A program made the position numbers and the translations under genes. The notes below the pieces were generated by a model that saw nothing but the letters and a program-made list of their open reading frames with translations, was not told where the DNA came from and searched no databases. Shown here piece by piece: positions 1 through 8,148 of a stretch of 64,000 nt of DNA; position 1 is the first letter of the stretch; each line of letters begins with the position of its first letter. The stretch is from JBBAEA01 sp041656175 (GTDB lineage Bacteria; Myxococcota_A; Bradymonadia; UBA4248), in contig JBBAEA010000001.1 of NCBI GenBank assembly GCA_041656175.1, positions 1 through 64,000 of the forward strand. The letters run 5' to 3'.

Positions 1-56
1 TCTTTTTGCAAAAGACAAAAGGTTCCCCCCGCACCCCCCTCCAAAAAAGAAAGCAC

Positions 57-217
57 TCTTTTAAGCTTTTTTCGAATAAAATGTCATTCTATCTTCTACC
101 TGCCTTATTTAATTAGCATTATTAACTTATGATTCTCTACAAAATGTCTCATTTTGTTTAAAACTGTATCGGATTTGTAAAATTAGATTCACCATTTCTA
201 GCCGTGCAAAGGTCTCT
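57..217 (+). repeat. Inverted-pair repeat, copy A
   Basis: AT-rich intergenic sequence of about 160 bp that reappears almost unchanged, in reverse complement, at 38195-38358. Shared blocks include CGAATAAAATGTCATTC, TCTACAAAATGTCTC and CAAAGGTCTC-like ends. A more diverged partial copy lies at 7955-8046. No ORF with coding character is present. Bases 1-56 hold only G/C runs and A-rich sequence resembling the edge of the element near 38370-38450. Confidence 0.75.
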
Positions 218-242
218 ATTATTTTGAAAACTCGTCTGGCTT

Positions 243-320
243 TCGTTATTTTGATCAAGGGCAGGTTTGAAAGCTGCCCCCTACTCATTTTGCATCGATC
301 AGAGTATCCTTAAGGAAGCT
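243..320 (+). repeat. F2 dispersed repeat, partial (right end)
   Basis: Carries the right-hand end of the F2 family: a GGGCAGGTTTGAAAGCTGCCC hairpin region, then a TTTTGCATNGATCAGAG block and CTTAAGGAAGCT. The same order is seen at 30226-30378 and, in reverse, at 54846-55084. The left half of F2 is missing here. Confidence 0.6.
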
Positions 321-335
321 GCGAACAATCGCTTC

Positions 336-426
336 GGGGGCGTTACGGGGGGCTGGCCCCCCGTAGAGGGGGTAGACGCAAACCCGCGCACAGCAAGGGG
401 TTGCGGCGTAGGGGGAAACTTCCCCC
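336..426 (+). repeat. F1 hairpin family, short form S1
   Basis: Order of parts: a GGGGGGCTGGCCCCCC hairpin, GGGGGTAG, a stem CGCAAACCC.../...GGGGTTGCG, then CGTAGGGGG and a GGGGG-AAACTT-CCCCC hairpin followed by A-rich sequence. The same order of parts is found at 17505-17590 and 46165-46273 in the opposite orientation. It lies about 65 bp upstream of the 493 gene. An ORF can be read through it but has no coding character. Confidence 0.75.
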
Positions 427-492
427 ACCAAAAAACAAAACATCGAATGCATAAGAGCATGCTTAGGTGATTTACCTCAGTACGAAATAAGA

Positions 493-2499
493 ATGAAAGT
501 TCTACAGCTTCACAAATTTAGGGCGAAGTTAGCGGCAGCCGCTTTGGCGCTCATGCTTGCGACGTCGTCCGTGAGCTTTGCACAAGAGCTAAAGCAGGGG
601 GAATTTGTGCAAGATAACGATGCTTTAGACGTGGTGATTTCGCATCTGACACGTGAAAGTGAAGCTATCGTAGCGGCCTTAGAGCGTATGGCAGTGATTT
701 GCGACACGCGTTGTACGCCCTTGGTAGCCGAGCTTATGCGCCACGAAGACTTGGAGGTGCAAGTCGCTGCGATTCGAACGGCAGCGCGTTTGGCAGATGC
801 CCAGTACTTGCCCGCACTAACATGGTTATTGCGTTCAACGGGAGTGGCGGAGCTCAAAGTCGAAGCAGCACGCGCCATTTTGGCTATTGGTGGTGATGAT
901 GCGTTGCGTTCTTTGCTTCACATGATCGATCCACTCAAAATCGACGTTACGCAGCTACTTATTGTCGAGAGCTTGTTGCAAGAAGGTGATACGCAATACG
1001 TTTCGCTACTCATCGATTTGGCCGAAGAGCCCATGTTTTATGCAAGCGTGCTCAACGCTTTGGAGGCGCAGAAAGAGCTTTTAAAACCTGAGTTTAAGCG
1101 CGCTTTGCGCGACAGTGCAGGGAGTAGGCGAGAGTTATTACTATTGCGGATTATGGCAGATATTGGCTTGGGGCTATGGACGCCGCGTTGGGACGCATTG
1201 CTACTAGAGCAAACACAGGCATTGGGGCTACTTTCGGAAGTGATAGCGCCTGTGGACGATCTAGAAGCGCAGCGTTGGCTACTCAACGTTAGCAAGGACT
1301 GGAGTGAGCGCGTGTTACTGCGGGTTTTACCCAAGTTAAATCCAGTACACGGTTACAACATGGCGAGCAACTGGGTGATGGATTACAAGTCAAGGAGCTA
1401 CGCCGTAAAACGGGAAATCCTAAAACAGTTTGCGAAGACAAAAAACTTGTTTTCTCTCTCTTTACTCCAAGAAGAAAGCGCTACAGCAGAGAGCGAAGAG
1501 TTGCGGTTTTTGGCGTTAAAAGCGCTTGCACAATATGGAGAGCGCCTTGAAGTTCGTGAGGTTTTCGCGGAACTACTGCTAAGTTCGTCCAAGAAAATGC
1601 GCTACTTAGCCGCGGAGTTTTGGCTCCAACAAGACGACGCCAGAGCGTTTTTACTCGACTTTTTAAAACGTCATGCTGGAGAAGAGCGAAGTGCAGAGGC
1701 ACTTTGGGCTTATGCGCAAGTCCTTCTACCAGAGGATCGCGCTGAGGCGCTTGAGCTCGTTAAAGCGTATGACGAAGACTGGAAACACGCGCTTTCGTAC
1801 AATGCACTGCTCTTGCGGCGAAAACTAGGGGACGTTCCAAAAGTTAGTGCTTGGGCGAACTACGAATCTGCCCCCCCGCATACACAGCGCTTGCTTTTAC
1901 AGATTTTGATGGAACAGCGTCCCGATGAAGCGGCTACGTGGCTTCGTTATTGCTTAGCAGCGCAGGATACTGCAACTCGTGGCTTGGCGCTTTGGGGCAT
2001 CGGGCGCTTGGATATACACGAGGACTGGGCGGAGCTCGCGCTTCGTGAATCCTTGCAAAGTTCGGATCCTATTTTACTCATTAACGCCTTAGCCTCGGTT
2101 GGGGTTCTAAAACGCGCGAGCTTTGTTCACGCGGTGTCAGCGCATATATATAATGATAACGACTATGTTGTGTACAACGCGCTCTGGGCTCTGCAACAGT
2201 TGAAAGTTTTACCCTCGCATGGGGAGCTTCGCGCTTTGTACTTTAGAAGCAAGACGCTGATTTTGCGTCAGCTTTTAGCGCGCTTATTGTCACTTCCAAG
2301 CGCCTACGATATGGCTGCTAAACAGGGTAACAAGGATTATTTTCTTGGTATAAGTGTTGAATTCCAAGGCGAGCGAGTAGCGGGTGAGAATGTTATTTTG
2401 CTTTACCCCAACGGAGCCTTGCAGCTGCTACAGACTGATGTAAACGGGCGCATCGAATTACGCGGTCGTCATGCACAAGGGATAGTTCATATTCAGTAG
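493..2499 (+). CDS. Secreted HEAT-repeat protein
   Basis: 668 residues. The N-terminus has a basic stretch, a hydrophobic Ala/Leu core and a SFAQ-E cleavage region near residue 31, so Sec export to the periplasm or outer membrane is likely. The rest is helical and built of HEAT-like pairs (LVAELMRHEDLEVQVAAIR, ALTWLLRSTGVAELKVEAAR are typical), which usually form a protein-binding solenoid. There are no catalytic motifs. The last 50 residues look beta-rich (GERVAGENVILLYPNGALQLL), perhaps a small C-terminal beta domain. The start is the ATG just before the signal sequence; the Shine-Dalgarno sequence is weak. The gene stands alone, with repeat-filled spacers on both sides. The partner and function are unknown. 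Confidence 0.85.
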   Translation: MKVLQLHKFRAKLAAAALALMLATSSVSFAQELKQGEFVQDNDALDVVISHLTRESEAIVAALERMAVICDTRCTPLVAELMRHEDLEVQVAAIRTAARLADAQYLPALTWLLRSTGVAELKVEAARAILAIGGDDALRSLLHMIDPLKIDVTQLLIVESLLQEGDTQYVSLLIDLAEEPMFYASVLNALEAQKELLKPEFKRALRDSAGSRRELLLLRIMADIGLGLWTPRWDALLLEQTQALGLLSEVIAPVDDLEAQRWLLNVSKDWSERVLLRVLPKLNPVHGYNMASNWVMDYKSRSYAVKREILKQFAKTKNLFSLSLLQEESATAESEELRFLALKALAQYGERLEVREVFAELLLSSSKKMRYLAAEFWLQQDDARAFLLDFLKRHAGEERSAEALWAYAQVLLPEDRAEALELVKAYDEDWKHALSYNALLLRRKLGDVPKVSAWANYESAPPHTQRLLLQILMEQRPDEAATWLRYCLAAQDTATRGLALWGIGRLDIHEDWAELALRESLQSSDPILLINALASVGVLKRASFVHAVSAHIYNDNDYVVYNALWALQQLKVLPSHGELRALYFRSKTLILRQLLARLLSLPSAYDMAAKQGNKDYFLGISVEFQGERVAGENVILLYPNGALQLLQTDVNGRIELRGRHAQGIVHIQ

Positions 2500-2504
2500 C
2501 GCGA

Positions 2505-2580
2505 CACAATTTATGAGAGCTTTGCGCGGGGGGAACCCTGTTCTTTGTGGCAAAGAAAATCAGAGTTTCCTTTGCCACAA
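2505..2580 (+). repeat. Intergenic repeat F4 (GAGAGCTTTGCGCGGGGGGAA type)
   Basis: Contains GAGAGCTTTGC, a run of six Gs, GAA and then TTCTTTGTGGCAAAGAAAA, which is a small hairpin. The reverse complement of 38375-38450 has the same order of blocks. A shorter match (CAAAAAG ... CCCCGCAAAGCTC) occurs near 30370-30415. Its role is unknown. Confidence 0.5.
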
Positions 2581-2726
2581 CAAGCCAAGATTGTACTTAG
2601 CACAGCAGTTCGTCTTAGCTTTTGGAACGGGGCTTTGGCTTGCAAAAGGGCATAAAACATAGGATAATTAAGGAGTTTGGCCTTGCTGTTGTTCACAGGA
2701 GTATTGGCCCAAAAGCAGAGGAAGAT

Positions 2727-4217
2727 ATGATTAGAGGTAGTAGATTAGATGTTTCGGGGGATGTGCTAGCGTTTAGGCGCACAAAAATCGTTGCGACAGT
2801 GGGGCCAGCGTCATCAGATGAAGAGACACTACTTGCGCTGATTAAGCGCGGCGTGAATGTTTTTAGGATGAACTTCTCGCATGGAACCCATGAGGGACAC
2901 AGGGAGAGTTTCGCCAACATAAAGGCGGCGATTGCGCGTAGTGGCGAACATGTAGCGATATTGGGCGATTTATGTGGACCCAAGATTCGCGTTGGTCGTT
3001 TTGAGAATGGAAGCATAGAGTTGATCGAAGGCGAGCAAGTAACGGTGACGGTGCGCAAAGTCAAGGGTAGTGAAAAACTGATACCTTCTGAATATGCCAT
3101 GCTCGCCAATGACGTGAAACAAGGTGATCGTCTGCTACTCGCTGATGGAACACGCGAACTGCGCGTCAATAGCGTTGAAGGAAGCGAAATATTGTGCACG
3201 GTGATTCGTGGCGGTGAACTCTCGGATCGCAAAGGCATCAATCTACCTGGCGTCGACATTTCAGAGGCTTCCTTCACAGAAAAAGACAAAATAGACGCCG
3301 AACTCGCCTGCGAATTAGGGGTAGACTACTTGGCATTATCGTTTGTTCGTGCCGCTAAAGATGTTGTGGAGTTAAAAGAATTTCTCTGCGAGCGAAACGC
3401 CTGCATCCCCGTGGTATCGAAGATCGAAAAAGTCGAAGCCCTCGATCGCATGGAGGAGATTCTGGACGTTAGCGACGTGATCATGGTGGCACGCGGAGAC
3501 TTGGGCGTAGAGATGCCAGCGCAGGATGTGCCGCTCGTACAACTAGAACTCACAAAGATGGCGATTGAGCGCAATAAGCCAGTCATTATCGCCACGCAGA
3601 TGCTTGAGTCTATGATCGATGCGGGTTTCCCGACGAGAGCCGAAGTCACAGACGTCGCTTGGGCTGCCATGAACGGCGCTGATGCTGTTATGCTTTCGGG
3701 CGAAACAGCGGTTGGGAAGTATCCCATTCAAACCGTTGAAATGATGGATAAGATTGTTCGCGTCATTGAGGGCTACCAATCCAAACGAGATGGGTTTTTG
3801 TCCTTGATAACGCATGAGAGCCACGCGTTTTGTTTGGTAGACGAAGATGAACGTTTACTCGAAGCGCTAGCGCGCTCTGCGGTTATGACAGCACGTGAAC
3901 TCAATGCGCGCGCTATCGCGGTTTGTGCAAAAAGCGGGACAACATGTAGGATGGTTGCACAAGAACGACCGTCGGTACCCATCATCGGGATGGGAACAAG
4001 CGAGCGAGTTTGTGCACGCATGGCACTTTACTGGGGCGTTCTACCTGTTTTAATCGATAACGATGTTGTTAAAGCGCCGTGGGAGCACATGGGCAAAATT
4101 TTACACCGCGACGACGTTATGCCCATGCTCGACGAAAATAAACAGCAAGTGGTGTTGGTAACACTTAGGGATAGCCGTTTGGCGCTAACCCCATCCATCA
4201 AGGTTCTCATCGACTAA
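2727..4217 (+). CDS. pyk: Pyruvate kinase
   Basis: Converts phosphoenolpyruvate and ADP to pyruvate and ATP, the last step of glycolysis, in the cytoplasm. The protein opens with RRTKIVATVGPASS, has FRMNFSHG for phosphate and metal contacts, and carries the pyruvate-kinase signature around VVSKIEKVEALDRMEEI followed by DVIMVARGDLGVEMP. MLESM and the SGETAVGKYP segment follow, then a C-terminal domain with the usual AKSGTTCRMVAQERP. The length of 496 residues is normal. I chose the ATG at 2727 because GAGGAAG lies just upstream and the family starts close to the KIVATVGP block; an upstream TTG at 2622 would add 35 residues unlike the family. The kinase gene follows after 10 bp, suggesting co-transcription. 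Confidence 0.96.
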   Translation: MIRGSRLDVSGDVLAFRRTKIVATVGPASSDEETLLALIKRGVNVFRMNFSHGTHEGHRESFANIKAAIARSGEHVAILGDLCGPKIRVGRFENGSIELIEGEQVTVTVRKVKGSEKLIPSEYAMLANDVKQGDRLLLADGTRELRVNSVEGSEILCTVIRGGELSDRKGINLPGVDISEASFTEKDKIDAELACELGVDYLALSFVRAAKDVVELKEFLCERNACIPVVSKIEKVEALDRMEEILDVSDVIMVARGDLGVEMPAQDVPLVQLELTKMAIERNKPVIIATQMLESMIDAGFPTRAEVTDVAWAAMNGADAVMLSGETAVGKYPIQTVEMMDKIVRVIEGYQSKRDGFLSLITHESHAFCLVDEDERLLEALARSAVMTARELNARAIAVCAKSGTTCRMVAQERPSVPIIGMGTSERVCARMALYWGVLPVLIDNDVVKAPWEHMGKILHRDDVMPMLDENKQQVVLVTLRDSRLALTPSIKVLID

Positions 4218-4227
4218 AGGTGCAACG

Positions 4228-7200
4228 ATGGATAATAAAGCCTTAATTGGGCGACGAATACGCAACGGCGGAATAGAGCTGGAGTCGGTGATCGGTGTCG
4301 GCGGCATGGGTTGTGTATACATGGGTAAGGATCTTATTTTAGGCCGCCCCGTCGCCGTTAAGGTGATGCATCCAGAGTTAATGGACAAGCCAGGACTGCG
4401 ACAGAACTTTAAAGCTGAGGCTATCGCTGCAACATGTCTGTGGCACCCCAACATTATTCAAATCATCGATCTTTGGGACGAGGATGACGGAACGTCTTGC
4501 TTGATCATGGAGTTTGCGCCAGGCGTCACTTTAGCCGACGTCATTGAGAAAGACTTCCCTATCGCTACACCAAGACTGATTAGAATCCTGAGCCAGATCC
4601 TTACGGGTTTACAGGTTGCACACGATGAAGGGCTCATACACCGCGATCTTAAACCCGAAAACATCATGCTCCATGACTTGCCGGGCAACCCGGACTTTGT
4701 GAAGATCCTCGATTTTGGTGTTGCCAAACGCATGGAGCATATGACGGAGACGCGCGAGGCCATCACCGGGACGCCACATTTCATGAGCCCGGAGCAGGCG
4801 AGTGGGAAGAAGACGGATCCGCGTAGCGACTTGTATTCTGTGGGCGTACTTTTGTATCAAGCGATAACGCGAGAACTCCCCTTTATTGACAGCGCTGTGC
4901 CGGTGCTGGAGAAGGTTAAAAATACCGAACCACTGTTGCCCACCCTAACGAATTACGGCAGTTACGTCGATCCAGCACTCGAACCGATCTGTCTCAAAGC
5001 CATGGCCAAGGATCCACAAGAGCGCTACCAAAGCGCCCAAGAATTCCGTACGGCACTACTACAGGTTTTGTCTCCCGAATTTGAGGGGATAGACGACAAC
5101 ACGCTCAACAACAATAACACTCCAAATCCCGTTAGCGTCAGACTGCGTCAACCCTGCTCCAACGTCTCGGTGCTAACCCGACAACTACGCTTCCTACACC
5201 CCGTTATCCCAGAAACGGAGTACAAAATCCTAGTCAAAGCAAGAACCGAGTTCGAGACGCAGATCAACAGTTTTGGCGGACACTTTGCAAACCACTTGGG
5301 TAATCTTTCAAGCGCGTTTTTTGGCCTTGATATGTCGCAAAAACAAGCTGCAGGACAAGCGATTTTATCGGCACAAAAACTCATCAAAAACGAGGAGCGC
5401 AATCCTAATCGTTATTTTAGCCAACACTTTGGTATTGCAGGTGGCGACCTCATTATTCGCGATAAGTTTCAAGACATACACGGGCTTGCTCTAGAGAAGT
5501 CCATAGAACTTGCCCAAAGTGCGTCTTCGTCCGAAATATGCGCGGACGCTAACGTCGTTGCCAACGCGCCCGAGTACCGATTTGAAACGATACATGGGGC
5601 CGAGAAGTGCTACCGCGTGCTTGAGTCTATACCGGAACTCGCGCCTGTCTCTATAGTCCCCGAGATCTACATTCCCGTACTTGGCCGCGAGGCCGAACTA
5701 AAAGTCCTTTATGAGGCTTTCGAGAACATCATTGTAGATCGCAAATGCGTTCGCATGGCCATTACTTCCAAAGTTGGCATGGGCAAGACACGCTTGCTTA
5801 ACTTCGTCTCGCGTCACGCTAAACTGCGTTCCATACCAGTTTTTCGCATTCAAGCTGAGCGCTTCGCCATGCTGCGCCCAGCATACGCATTAGCACGACT
5901 GGCCAATAATATTCTCGAGCACTACGAAGGCGCGCTGATGCTTGATGAACACAGCCAAGCTGTCATCAAATCCTTAATTGAGGGCAAGGGCGCACAGCAA
6001 CATTGCTCGCTCTTTTGGCTTGATTCGGTAACCTACGCAATGCACGAAATGCTGCACGCGGTTCCCGAGACCTTTATCTTTATTTGCGATAACTTCGATT
6101 ATATCGACGCTGTATCCTTCTCTATACTCGATCACCTGCTCATGAAATTCCCCAAAAAGAGCAGCATCTTTGTATCGGGTGACTACAGCTCAGAACTTAT
6201 TAGCGCGTTTTTAGAATCAGCAGAAGAGTTGCGCTTAGAGGCTATATCCGATGAAGATATTATGGCGTTTTTGCGTTTAAGTCTCCCCAAAATAAGCATC
6301 GACATACACCAACGAGCCATCGAACTTTGCCAAGGTAACCCCGAGCACCTACGCCTTTTAGTAGACTACCTCGAAGAGAGGCAAAGCTACGGAAACGTGA
6401 TGCTCCCCGAGTCCATCCCCGCACTCATTATCGCAAAACTCGAGAGAATCCCAGAACTCGCTCGCCGTGTACTCGCCATGGCCGCTTGCTTAGGACGTAG
6501 CTTCCCTTACGAAGTGCTCTTTGAGGCCTGCCCAAACACGTGGAACATCACTCAAGCACTACCCATTTTAGAAAAATACAAACTGCTCCAAAGACGTCCA
6601 TACCAAAATGAACTTTGGCTAGAATTTGTATGCATCGACGTTATACGCATCGCCGCTTCCCAACTTACAGAGAGCGCCCTAACCAACATCCATCAACGCT
6701 TCGCCAAATACTATTACAAACTCAACACTGAAAATGCCGACAAGTTCTACCAACTCTCACGCCACCTCTACCAATCGAACGAAGTCGACAAAGCCTTCAC
6801 CTGCCTCTCTCTAACGGCACAAAAAGTATTTGACCACTACGGCGCAGAAGCCACTATCCCCGTTCTCAACACGATCATGGAGTTCGCCCACAACGTCCCC
6901 GACCCAAGCCTATATAGCGAAGAAATCTTTCTCGCCGTCACCCTGCTTATCTACGCACGACACAACGAAGAAGCGCTCGAACTGGTCAAACTCGTCAAAA
7001 CCTACCCACCCACCGATGCCTACTACAAACAGCAAATCCTCGTCGTTGGCTGCTCTTCTAAGCAAATTGCCCCCATGCACATCATCCACAAGCTCAACAT
7101 GGCGCTGGACTCCGCAATAAAATCCCTAGCTTACCGAGCCCTAGCCCACTACTACCTCGCCCTCAATTACGACAATATGGGCAACTCATTCGACGCCATA

Positions 7201-7680
7201 CGCCACATCTCACGCGCTGTCGAAATCTTCGAAGAGAACGACGAATACGCGCCCCTCATCTTTAAAAACATCAGCTTTTATGCCTATTTTTTTTATATTC
7301 ATATCCTCCAGAATGCAAAACAATACGCACACGCCGAAGAACAGATGCGACGCGTACTGAAGCGCTTTCCCGAGTACAGCCCGCCCTACATCCGCGCAGC
7401 CTACCAATTGACCCTGGCTCTCTCCCCCGAACGCAGCGACGAAGCCCGCGCCATCCAAGAGCGCATCATTCAAAGCGCCGACGCCTGCACCGACTACTTC
7501 ACACTCGCCTCATGCCTCTCCGACACGGCCTTTGCCCTTGAAGACTCCAACCCCGAACTTTCGATGCTCCGTATGCAGAGGTCCCTTAAATTATGCGACA
7601 TTTTAGGCTACAGCGCGCTTAAGCAGAATATTGTTAGGCGTCTCCAGAAAAGCCAAATCTTCTCTCAGCCCGATCTGTAA
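4228..7680 (+). CDS. Ser/Thr protein kinase with cyclase-like, AAA ATPase and TPR-like regions
   Basis: 1150 residues. The kinase domain covers about 20-285: glycine loop IGVGGMGCVY, Lys45 in VAVKVM, HRDLKPEN (Asp140), DFGVAK (162-164), GTPHFMSPEQ and SDLYSVGVLLY, so it should be active. Residues about 312-470 resemble a class III nucleotide cyclase domain (ARTEFETQINSFGGHFANHLG, AGGDLI) without evident catalytic metal Asp residues. An AAA/NACHT-like ATPase follows: PVLGREAEL, a P-loop SKVGMGKT near 514 in which the usual first Gly is Ser, and a hydrophobic FIFICDNFD Walker B near 630. The last 450 residues are helical and TPR-like. This layout is known from large myxobacterial signalling kinases. 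It has no membrane segment, so it is cytoplasmic. AAAGG lies upstream of the ATG; pyk is 10 bp upstream. Substrates are unknown. Confidence 0.93.
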   Translation: MDNKALIGRRIRNGGIELESVIGVGGMGCVYMGKDLILGRPVAVKVMHPELMDKPGLRQNFKAEAIAATCLWHPNIIQIIDLWDEDDGTSCLIMEFAPGVTLADVIEKDFPIATPRLIRILSQILTGLQVAHDEGLIHRDLKPENIMLHDLPGNPDFVKILDFGVAKRMEHMTETREAITGTPHFMSPEQASGKKTDPRSDLYSVGVLLYQAITRELPFIDSAVPVLEKVKNTEPLLPTLTNYGSYVDPALEPICLKAMAKDPQERYQSAQEFRTALLQVLSPEFEGIDDNTLNNNNTPNPVSVRLRQPCSNVSVLTRQLRFLHPVIPETEYKILVKARTEFETQINSFGGHFANHLGNLSSAFFGLDMSQKQAAGQAILSAQKLIKNEERNPNRYFSQHFGIAGGDLIIRDKFQDIHGLALEKSIELAQSASSSEICADANVVANAPEYRFETIHGAEKCYRVLESIPELAPVSIVPEIYIPVLGREAELKVLYEAFENIIVDRKCVRMAITSKVGMGKTRLLNFVSRHAKLRSIPVFRIQAERFAMLRPAYALARLANNILEHYEGALMLDEHSQAVIKSLIEGKGAQQHCSLFWLDSVTYAMHEMLHAVPETFIFICDNFDYIDAVSFSILDHLLMKFPKKSSIFVSGDYSSELISAFLESAEELRLEAISDEDIMAFLRLSLPKISIDIHQRAIELCQGNPEHLRLLVDYLEERQSYGNVMLPESIPALIIAKLERIPELARRVLAMAACLGRSFPYEVLFEACPNTWNITQALPILEKYKLLQRRPYQNELWLEFVCIDVIRIAASQLTESALTNIHQRFAKYYYKLNTENADKFYQLSRHLYQSNEVDKAFTCLSLTAQKVFDHYGAEATIPVLNTIMEFAHNVPDPSLYSEEIFLAVTLLIYARHNEEALELVKLVKTYPPTDAYYKQQILVVGCSSKQIAPMHIIHKLNMALDSAIKSLAYRALAHYYLALNYDNMGNSFDAIRHISRAVEIFEENDEYAPLIFKNISFYAYFFYIHILQNAKQYAHAEEQMRRVLKRFPEYSPPYIRAAYQLTLALSPERSDEARAIQERIIQSADACTDYFTLASCLSDTAFALEDSNPELSMLRMQRSLKLCDILGYSALKQNIVRRLQKSQIFSQPDL

Positions 7681-7705
7681 GCAGAATCCTATTGCTTTTT
7701 TTTGT

Positions 7706-7846
7706 GGGGGAGTGCCCCCTACGCGCGGGCTTCCTCGTAAATATCACAATTCGCGCCTTATTTTGTGCGCTGGATGGCATGCATTCCATCCAGCGCACAA
7801 AATGCGCTCATTGTGATATTTCCTCGGCGATCCCGCGCTACCCCCC
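7706..7846 (-). repeat. F1 hairpin family, long form L1
   Basis: Read on the minus strand, it runs GGGGGTAGCGCGGGATCGCC, a multi-part palindrome, then GGAAGCCCGCGCGTAGGGGG and a G5/C5 hairpin. The arms pair almost throughout: GCGCGGG with CCCGCGC, AAATATCACAAT with ATTGTGATATTT, and an 18-bp apical stem around TTTTGTGCGCTGGATGG. It sits between two convergent gene ends. It is nearly identical to L2 at 22517-22658 but not in the middle stem. Confidence 0.9.
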
Positions 7847-7954
7847 AAAAAACCAAACTGAGTTCGAACAAGCCAAGATAGCCTTCCACTCTTTACTCTA
7901 GCTGCTATTTCACTGCTTTTGCATTTAGCAAAGTTTCCCTAAGTTGATAGCATT

Positions 7955-8046
7955 TTGGGGTTTTGCTTCCTACAAAAGTTCTCATTTTGCAAAAACTTGT
8001 GTCGTTTTGTGAAGTTAACTTCACTATTTCTAGCCGTGCAAAGGTC
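7955..8046 (+). repeat. Diverged third copy of the inverted-pair repeat
   Basis: Shares CTACAAAA, TCTCATTTTG, the run up to TTCACTATTTCTAGCC and GTGCAAAGGTCTC with copy A at 57-217, with several substitutions. The remaining spacer on either side (7847-7954 and 8047-8148) shows nothing recognisable. Confidence 0.55.
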
Positions 8047-8148
8047 TCATTTATGGACTTTATTTTTGACCTTCGCTCGACTTTACTGAGCTTACGCTAA
8101 GGTTTTTGATTGTTTTTTTCATGGTTCAGAGCGTGTCTAGGAAAATTT

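Noticed and set aside
336..426. Simple rho-independent terminators as full explanation of F1
   Set aside because: The end hairpin followed by A- or T-rich sequence could stop transcription, but this does not explain 140-bp arms, orientation independent of the adjacent gene, and copies placed upstream of genes.
267..470. Small ORFs in F1/F2 spacers (267-470, 7631-7901, 17401-17679, 22407-22598, 30241-30465)
   Set aside because: They translate repeat DNA, have no ribosome-binding sites, and give unrelated peptides between copies of the same element.
7706..7846. Integron attC sites
   Set aside because: F1 elements are long imperfect palindromes like attC, but they lack the GTTRRRY core and its complement, no integrase is present, and the flanking genes are not a cassette array.
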